Below are positions 43,125-50,780 of a stretch of 50,780 bases of DNA, piece by piece. A program made the translations under genes and the position numbers. This stretch comes from JAWXBM01 sp034440115 (GTDB taxonomy: Bacteria; Pseudomonadota; Gammaproteobacteria; Xanthomonadales; SZUA-36), in assembly GCA_034440115.1 (NCBI GenBank), contig JAWXBM010000065.1, positions 1 to 50,780 on the forward strand, given 5' to 3'. Within the stretch, counting starts at the first letter, position 1. Every line of letters begins with the position of its first letter. The notes under the pieces are model-generated. The model did no database searches and was not told where the DNA came from. It worked only from the letters and a program-made list of their open reading frames with translations.

Positions 43125-43250
43125 GGTTAAGCCAACAGGGCGCGATCTTGATCCGGTAGCCAACGTTGCGAACCGTAACGATGTTCTCAGCCTGAATTCC
43201 CAGCTTGTGTCGCGCGCCGCGTGAATGGGCCAACGCACAGACACCTTGTT
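43125..43250 (-). pseudogene. OmpR-type winged-helix fragment
   Basis: The minus-strand translation contains GARHKLGIQAENIVTVRNVG and YRIKI, the C-terminal end of an OmpR/PhoB winged helix (R-KLG...TVRGVGYRL). There is no receiver domain and no valid start. It is a second regulatory relic, facing the LuxR-type fragment. Confidence 0.5.
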
Positions 43251-43310
43251 GCCTGAAACCTGCTCTGGTCTGGCCACGGCGTCGATGATAAGTCTTTTCA
43301 TCGGCATGAT

Positions 43311-43563
43311 TTGGCAATTGCAATCCCCCAAAGTAAGGAAAACACTACGAACAAAGGTCAGGAAAAAAACCGCGTTTCGGACTCTGGAACCAAGAACCAG
43401 CAGGGAGCCAACAAGAACCAGCAGGCAGCCAAATCGAAACCGGATTCATGCGTGTGGAGTGGCTTGTCAGCATCAAGTGTACGTCATCGCACAGAGGAAG
43501 CCGTTAAAAAGAGGGAATATCGGCCTGAGGAATCGCACTCGTATCTAAGGTATATGGAAGCCG
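43311..43563 (+). other. Gap before hybrid kinase; weak open frame
   Basis: An open frame overlapping the kinase start reads NTTNKGQEKNRVSDSG, then NQQGANKNQQAAKSKPDS, a polar low-complexity stretch with an internal NQQ repeat. It has no recognisable family and no good start codon, and may be a decayed small stress gene. Any promoter of the kinase lies here. Confidence 0.3.
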
Positions 43564-45942
43564 ATGATCAATAAAGTGCGTACTGAGGAAGCACTGCTCA
43601 AGGCAGGTGCCCTGCAGAACGCGATATTCAACAGCGCTAATTTTTCCAGTATTGCGACCGATGCGAAGGGTGTCATCCAGATATTCAACGTAGGCGCTGA
43701 GCGTATGCTGGGCTATGCCGCCACCGATGTGATCAACAAAATCACCCCGGCTGACATTTCCGATCCCCAGGAAGTGATTGCGCGCGCCAAGGCACTGACT
43801 GCCGAGCTGAAAACCCCGATTACACCCGGCTTTGAAGCACTGGTGTTCAAAGCCTCGCGCGGCATCGAAGACATCTACGAGCTGACCTATATTCGCCAGG
43901 ACGGCAGCCGATTTCCAGCAGTGGTTTCAGTCACAGCCTTGCGTGATGGTGAGGACCTGATTATCGGTTATTTGTTGATCGGCACCGACAACACCGCCCG
44001 CAAGCAGGTTGAAGAAGAGCGGATGAAGCTTGATCAGCGCCTGCGTGATCAGCAGTTCTACACACGCTCCTTGATTGAATCGCACATTGATGCGCTGATG
44101 ACGACTGATCCGCAAGGCATCATCACCGATGTTAACAAACAAATGGAAGCCCTCACCGGTTGCACGCGTGATGAACTGATCGGTGCGCCGTTCAAAAACT
44201 ATTTCACCGATCCGGAGCTGGCTGAGGCGGGTATCAAGCGGGTGCTCAGCGAGAAGAAAGTCACCAACTACGAACTGACTGCGCGGGCGCGTGACGGCAA
44301 AGAGACCGTCGTATCCTACAATGCGACCACCTTCTACGATCGGGACAGGATGTTGCAAGGCGTATTCGCCGCTGCGCGCGACGTCACCGAGCGCAATCAA
44401 CTGGACCTCGCGCTCGGGGTGGCGAAAGAAGCGGCCGAGGACGCGAACCGTGCCAAGAGCGACTTCCTGGCTCGCATGAGCCATGAAATCCGCACGCCAA
44501 TGAACTCGATCATCGGCATGGCAGATTTACTGTGGGATACGCCGCTGAGCCAGGAGCAGCGCGAGTACGTACAGATTTTCAGAAAAGCCGGCGGTCAACT
44601 CCTGGGACTGATAAACGACATCCTGGACCTTTCCAAGGTGGAGTCTGGCCAATTGTTACTCGAATGTGTTGAATTTGACCTGGGCGAAGTCCTAAGCAGC
44701 ACCATCGACATGATGGCAAACAGGGCCCAGCAGAAAGGGCTTGAGCTGACGCTGCACATTGATCCGGAAATCTCCACCCTGATAGCCGGAGACCCTGACC
44801 GGCTGCGGCAAGTCCTCATCAATCTCATCGGGAATGCCATAAAGTTCACGGAGAAAGGTGCAGTGACGGTATGGGTTGAGCCTGACCCGGAGAACCCTGA
44901 CCCGGCGAACCTTGGCACCAGCGCATTGCGGTTCGCCGTTCGCGACACGGGAATTGGGCTTCCCGAGGAGGCACGCGAGTCAATTTTTGCGCCTTATGCC
45001 CAGGTGGATACTTCCACCACGCGTAAGTTCGGTGGAACGGGCCTTGGTTTGGCCATTTCCCGGCGCATCATCGAACTGATGCAGGGTCGGATTTGGGTGG
45101 AAAGCACTATGGGCAACGGCAGCACTTTTTATTTCACGGCTCAATTTGCAGCCGGACTCAAGCGCTCCAACCCGCCTCAAGCAAGCTCTGTGGAAGACCA
45201 CTCCGCAGCCCCAGCGCGCATTCTTCCTGCCCGCGCAAAAGCATTGCGAATTCTTCTGGCTGAGGATTCCAGCGATAACCTGGTATTGATCCAGTCGTAC
45301 CTGAAAACCGGTGGATATCAGGTCGACGTGGCTTGTAATGGCGCAGTCGCCCTCGAAATGGTTATTTCCGGAAGTTACGATGTCGTTCTCATGGACGTGC
45401 AGATGCCGGTTATGGACGGCTACTCGGCCACGCGCCAAATACGCCAATGGGAAACCGAGAACCAGGTCGCGCCGGTACCGATTCTGGCGCTGACAGCGCA
45501 CGCTCTGCCAGAAGGAGTCAGTAAAAGTCTTGACGCAGGTTGCACGGCTCACTTGACCAAGCCCATACGCATGACGACGCTCATTGATGCCATCGAACAG
45601 CACGCCCCTGTTCGTGCCAGCGACGACCCGGTTTTTGTCAGCAAAGACCCAGTTGTCGTAAGCGAAGACATGGGCTTGGCCTCGCTGATTCCCGGCTTTC
45701 TGCTCAATCGTCGACAGGATGTCGCTGCCATCGCAATAGCACTGGAGCAATCGGATTACGAAGCCGTCAGAACCCTGGGTCATAACATGAAAGGATCCGG
45801 TGCTGGCTACGGATTTGCCAGGATTTCTGAGATTGGCGCATCCCTGGAACACGCCGCCCAGAGCCGTGCGACGGGGGAGATTCGGACACAGGCCGGGGAG
45901 TTGGTGGAATACCTGGACGGTCTTCACGTTGCTTGCGACTAG
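43564..45942 (+). CDS. Hybrid histidine kinase (PAS-PAS-HisKA-HATPase-REC-HPt)
   Basis: A 792-residue cytoplasmic sensor with no membrane helices. Two PAS domains (about 15-145 and 165-280: FSSIATDAKGVIQIFNVGAE, ALMTTDPQGIITDVNKQMEA) are followed by HisKA with H307 (FLARMSHEIRTPMNSIIGMA). The HATPase has an N box (INLIGNAIKFTEKG) and G boxes (DTGIGLPEE, GGTGLGLAISRRI). The receiver phosphoacceptor is D611 (VVLMDVQMPVMDGYSATRQI). The C-terminal HPt carries H740 (TLGHNMKGSGAGYGF). The HPt can pass phosphate to a separate receiver; the adjacent MBL-receiver gene, 37 bp downstream, is the obvious target. Confidence 0.92.
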   Translation: MINKVRTEEALLKAGALQNAIFNSANFSSIATDAKGVIQIFNVGAERMLGYAATDVINKITPADISDPQEVIARAKALTAELKTPITPGFEALVFKASRGIEDIYELTYIRQDGSRFPAVVSVTALRDGEDLIIGYLLIGTDNTARKQVEEERMKLDQRLRDQQFYTRSLIESHIDALMTTDPQGIITDVNKQMEALTGCTRDELIGAPFKNYFTDPELAEAGIKRVLSEKKVTNYELTARARDGKETVVSYNATTFYDRDRMLQGVFAAARDVTERNQLDLALGVAKEAAEDANRAKSDFLARMSHEIRTPMNSIIGMADLLWDTPLSQEQREYVQIFRKAGGQLLGLINDILDLSKVESGQLLLECVEFDLGEVLSSTIDMMANRAQQKGLELTLHIDPEISTLIAGDPDRLRQVLINLIGNAIKFTEKGAVTVWVEPDPENPDPANLGTSALRFAVRDTGIGLPEEARESIFAPYAQVDTSTTRKFGGTGLGLAISRRIIELMQGRIWVESTMGNGSTFYFTAQFAAGLKRSNPPQASSVEDHSAAPARILPARAKALRILLAEDSSDNLVLIQSYLKTGGYQVDVACNGAVALEMVISGSYDVVLMDVQMPVMDGYSATRQIRQWETENQVAPVPILALTAHALPEGVSKSLDAGCTAHLTKPIRMTTLIDAIEQHAPVRASDDPVFVSKDPVVVSEDMGLASLIPGFLLNRRQDVAAIAIALEQSDYEAVRTLGHNMKGSGAGYGFARISEIGASLEHAAQSRATGEIRTQAGELVEYLDGLHVACD

Positions 45943-45979
45943 GGCCTGTTAACAAGCCCTGTCTGATACGGGAGAAAAT

Positions 45980-47377
45980 ATGCAAGTGCGCTTTTGGGGT
46001 ACCCGTGGTTCGATTGCCACGCCGGGTCCGGCCACGATCCACTTTGGCGGCAACACCGCGTGCGTGGAAGTTACAACCAGCGCGGGTGCTTGCTTCATCC
46101 TGGACTGCGGGACCGGCGCCCGCGCGCTCGGTGCTGCGCTGGTTACGAACGCTACCAAGCCAATCGTAGCGACGATACTGCTCAGCCACACGCACTGGGA
46201 TCACATTCAGGGTTTCCCATTTTTTGCGCCGCTTTTTGTTCCCGGGAACCGGATCACTGTCTGCGGTCCGGAAGGCAGCGGACAGTCATTGCGCGAAGTC
46301 CTTTCCGGCCAGATGGAGTTCACCTACTTTCCGGTGGAGATTGCACAACTTCCGGCAACCATCATCTTCCGGGAACTTGGCGAAGGAATACACCTGATCG
46401 ATGGTGTGAAAATCATTGCGCAGTATCTCAATCACCCGGCAATGACGCTGGGTTACCGTATCGAGGCTGACGGCGCTGCTGTGGTGTACCTGTGTGACCA
46501 TGAGCCGTTCTCGCCGACACTCCTGCACGACAGCCAGGAGTTCAGCGGTTTCGAATCCATCGTGCATGAAGGCGACCGTCGCCATGCGCAGTTCATGGCG
46601 GGTGCCAGCCTGGTGATTCATGATGCGCAGTACACGCCGGAGGAATATCCAAGCAAGAAAAACTGGGGACACAGTACTTATGAATACGCGGCAGAGGTGG
46701 CTGCCCTTGCCGGGGTGCAGCAGCTCATACTGACTCACCATGATCCCATCCACGACGACTCTTTCGTCGCAGACATCGAAAAACGCGCCCGCGATTACGT
46801 CCGGGAGTTGGGCTACGAAGTAGACGTCTGCTGTGCCTATGAGGGCCTTGATCTGGCCGTAGGGCCATACAGCGCCCCCTACCTGGCCGACAAGACCCTG
46901 GCCGACAAGACTCTGGAAGACAAGACTCTGGGCGACAAGCCTCTGACCGACAAGTCTCAGACTGACAAGCCGCTGGCTCCGCAGGCTGATCACGACCTTT
47001 TGCGCGGCCGCCGTATCCTGGTGGTCGACGACGACCCGGATATTCGCGCCCTGGCGAGTCTGGCCCTGACCCAGGACGGTCACACCATGATCGAAGCATC
47101 CAACGGCCCTGATGCGCTTGCCTTGATAGCTGAGCAAATGCCTGATCTTCTCGTGCTGGACCTGCAGATGCCGGAGCAGGGAGGTCTGGAGGTACTGAAG
47201 ATACTGCGTTCCAAACCAGACACGGCAGCGTTACCTGTTGTGGTATTGACGGCCATGGATGACGAGGAAACCATTCGTGCCGGCTTCGAGCTTGGGGCAA
47301 CCGACTACGTCACCAAGCCCTTCTCCATACCGCAGCTCGCGGCGCGCGTAAGAGCCTGCCTCCAGCGCACCGAATAA
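45980..47377 (+). CDS. MBL-fold hydrolase fused to response-regulator receiver (MBL-REC)
   Basis: A 465-residue protein with GGGAG seven bases before ATG. Residues of about 1-300 are a metallo-beta-lactamase fold (FWGTRGSIATPGPATIHFGG; metal motif SHTHWDHIQGFPFF with H70, H72, D74, H75). A linker of six five-residue repeats (46889-46978) follows. The receiver covers about 340-465 (ILVVDDDPDIRALA, phosphoacceptor D394 in LLVLDLQMPEQGG, TDYVTKPF). It is the reverse order of the REC-MBL protein at 15,487. It probably receives phosphate from the hybrid kinase HPt and changes hydrolase activity; the substrate is unknown. Confidence 0.88.
   Translation: MQVRFWGTRGSIATPGPATIHFGGNTACVEVTTSAGACFILDCGTGARALGAALVTNATKPIVATILLSHTHWDHIQGFPFFAPLFVPGNRITVCGPEGSGQSLREVLSGQMEFTYFPVEIAQLPATIIFRELGEGIHLIDGVKIIAQYLNHPAMTLGYRIEADGAAVVYLCDHEPFSPTLLHDSQEFSGFESIVHEGDRRHAQFMAGASLVIHDAQYTPEEYPSKKNWGHSTYEYAAEVAALAGVQQLILTHHDPIHDDSFVADIEKRARDYVRELGYEVDVCCAYEGLDLAVGPYSAPYLADKTLADKTLEDKTLGDKPLTDKSQTDKPLAPQADHDLLRGRRILVVDDDPDIRALASLALTQDGHTMIEASNGPDALALIAEQMPDLLVLDLQMPEQGGLEVLKILRSKPDTAALPVVVLTAMDDEETIRAGFELGATDYVTKPFSIPQLAARVRACLQRTE
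46889..46978 (+). repeat. Six 15-bp repeats encoding a DK-rich linker
   Basis: Six 15-base units beginning GACAAG encode DKTLA, DKTLE, DKTLG, DKPLT, DKSQT and DKPLA. They separate the MBL and receiver domains, and changes in copy number would alter linker length in frame. Confidence 0.9.
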
Positions 47378-47460
47378 TCGGGGTCAGGAATCTGCGGCCG
47401 CGGACCGGACCGTAGAGGTCTTCCTGGGTTACAATACGCAACCAGTCTCCGGCCAACCTC

Positions 47461-49743
<2,283 letters not shown>

Positions 49744-49823
49744 TGTCGAGCCCATGCGTTGGCACAGCCCCAGCCCCCAACAAGGCCAAGCCAGCGTAAA
49801 CCCATGAGTGCTAGAATGAACTC

Positions 49824-50210
49824 ATGGACGAAATGGCCAAACAGTTGATCGGTATTCTGCTGCAACACCCGCAGATAAAGCTGGCGATTTTGTTTGGCTC
49901 GCAGGCAACAGGTCATGCCAGGCCAACAAGTGATATAGACTTGGCCGTATTGGCTGATCAGCCCATCAACAGGTATTTAAAGCTTGAATTGATAGAGCAA
50001 GTGGGTTTTGAACTTGGCCGCGCCGCGGACATCGTTGATCTGCATTCTGCTGCAGAACCGCTTTTGGGGCAGGTATTCAAAGGCAAGAAACTGCTGGGCG
50101 ATAATGCCACCTACGCGCGTCTTTTGACCAAACATTTGCTCAATACAGCGGATTTTCTTCCCCTAAGGGAACGAATCCTGAAAGAGAGACAGGCAGCATG
50201 GATGCAGTGA
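49824..50210 (+). CDS. mntA: MNT-type nucleotidyltransferase antitoxin
   Basis: A 128-residue protein with the minimal nucleotidyltransferase motif GSQATGHARPTSDIDLAVLA (GS...SDIDLAV). The partner HepT gene overlaps its 3' end by 13 bp. In characterised pairs, MntA AMPylates the HEPN toxin near its active site and so neutralises it. It is clearly the antitoxin by order and fold. Confidence 0.9.
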   Translation: MDEMAKQLIGILLQHPQIKLAILFGSQATGHARPTSDIDLAVLADQPINRYLKLELIEQVGFELGRAADIVDLHSAAEPLLGQVFKGKKLLGDNATYARLLTKHLLNTADFLPLRERILKERQAAWMQ

Positions 50211-50620
50211 TTCTTGCTGAGAAGTTAGAATCCTTGCGCCGCTGCATAAAGCGCATCGAAGACAAGACGCCAGCAACAGCAACTGAACTAATCCAGGATG
50301 AAGACACGCAGGACATCCTGGTGCTGAATCTCACACGCTCAGTGCAGTTATGCGTTGACATTGGCAGTCACGTGATCAGTACATCAGAGGAGCCAGCGCC
50401 CCAGACCATGGGCGATGTCTTCACAACGTTGGGCAAACTCAAAATCATCTCAGAAGACACCTGCCAGCAACTAAGAAAAGCTGTGGGCTTCAGAAACATT
50501 GCCGTGCATAACTACGAAGACATCAATTGGGAAATTGTCTTTGCTATCTGCCGCAAATCGTTACAGGATTTTAGCCGTTTCGCCCAGGAAATTAGCGGCT
50601 TCCTGCAGCACAACAAATAG
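50198..50620 (+). CDS. hepT: HepT-type HEPN ribonuclease toxin
   Basis: A 140-residue helical protein of the DUF86/HepT family. It has the HEPN RNase motif R-x4-H in RNIAVHNYEDI. Upstream features are RCIKRIEDKTPATATELIQD and LNLTRSVQLCVDIGSHVIST. It cleaves RNA when free. The ATG lies inside the antitoxin gene, giving coupled translation. It is the last gene in the window. Confidence 0.92.
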   Translation: MDAVILAEKLESLRRCIKRIEDKTPATATELIQDEDTQDILVLNLTRSVQLCVDIGSHVISTSEEPAPQTMGDVFTTLGKLKIISEDTCQQLRKAVGFRNIAVHNYEDINWEIVFAICRKSLQDFSRFAQEISGFLQHNK

Positions 50621-50636
50621 AAAGCAGACCAGGTTG

Positions 50637-50705
50637 GAATCATGGGGTCGGACCTACGTAATCATGGCGAATCATGGTGGGAATCATGGGGTCGGACCTA
50701 CGTAA
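50637..50705 (+). repeat. Two 25-bp direct repeats with GGGGTCGGACC
   Basis: GAATCATGGGGTCGGACCTA plus CGTAA occurs at 50637-50661 and again at 50681-50705, with a partial GAATCATGG copy between them. A related palindrome lies at 19,391-19,408. No transposase or other gene is seen after 50,620 within the window, but the right edge cuts off the flank. Confidence 0.8.
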
Positions 50706-50780
50706 CTCTTTGGAAAATCAATTACAAGACGGATGTATCGACCAATCCAGGGCTTTAAAACATGCATTTTCATGCGGAAA

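Noticed and set aside
44980..45927. 315-codon minus-strand open frame opposite the hybrid kinase
   Set aside because: Antisense shadow of the HATPase, receiver and HPt domains with no recognisable motifs.

Overview
The window (50,780 bp) looks like a chromosomal segment of an aerobic, probably aquatic gammaproteobacterium. The reasons are moderate to high G+C, AGGAGG-type ribosome binding sites, DgkA, YgiQ, DUF3309/CsbD/BON stress proteins, two IPTL-CTERM surface proteins, IS1634 and REP-like palindromes. A lineage near Pseudohongiellaceae or Woeseiaceae is only a guess. The first gene is cut by the left edge. No rRNA, tRNA or CRISPR array was seen.

Layout. 1-2.2 kb: 3' end of an MscS channel with a cyclic-nucleotide-binding domain, then fragments of a serine hydrolase and a D-aminoacylase. 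2.2-13.8 kb: a tight five-gene operon. It encodes a membrane protein with five CxxCH c-heme motifs, probable b-heme helices and a TPR tail; three FG-GAP (CRTAC1-like, ASPIC/UnbV) secreted or lipid-anchored proteins; and a TPR lipoprotein. I consider this the best candidate for an undescribed system. 13.9-15.3 kb: a P-domain IPTL-CTERM surface protein. 15.5-16.7 kb: a receiver domain fused to a metallo-beta-lactamase (MBL) fold. 17.4-19.0 kb: DgkA, a doubly broken YfcC-type carrier and a lipoprotein. 19.4-22.9 kb: a zinc/manganese-type uptake operon (small exported protein, outer-membrane protein, ZnuA-like, ZnuB-like) with no ATPase gene. 23.0-25.9 kb: an MFS exporter fused to an ABM domain, an O-methyltransferase and a DUF3185-like protein. 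25.9-29.0 kb: a 1,030-residue ice-binding-type (DUF3494) surface protein with six 88-residue repeats and an IPTL-CTERM tail.

29.3-42.1 kb is a general-stress island: DUF1840, dodecin, a secreted unknown, a Crp/Fnr regulator, two BON proteins, a phospholipase-D lipoprotein, CsbD, DUF3309, OmpA/DUF4398 envelope lipoproteins, a coiled-coil lipoprotein, superoxide dismutase and an Lmo0937-type peptide. Several intergenic regions here carry a palindrome close to TGTNCGCYASCGNACA. An IS1634 element with 11-bp ends and REP-like palindromes sits at 39.6-41.9 kb.

42.5-43.3 kb holds decayed kinase, LuxR and OmpR-type fragments. 43.6-47.4 kb encodes a PAS-PAS hybrid kinase with receiver and HPt domains, followed by an MBL-receiver fusion, which is the reverse domain order of the 15.5 kb gene. 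The two may share a phosphorelay that controls a hydrolase. The right end has YgiQ, an MNT-HepT toxin-antitoxin pair and GGGGTCGGACC repeats.
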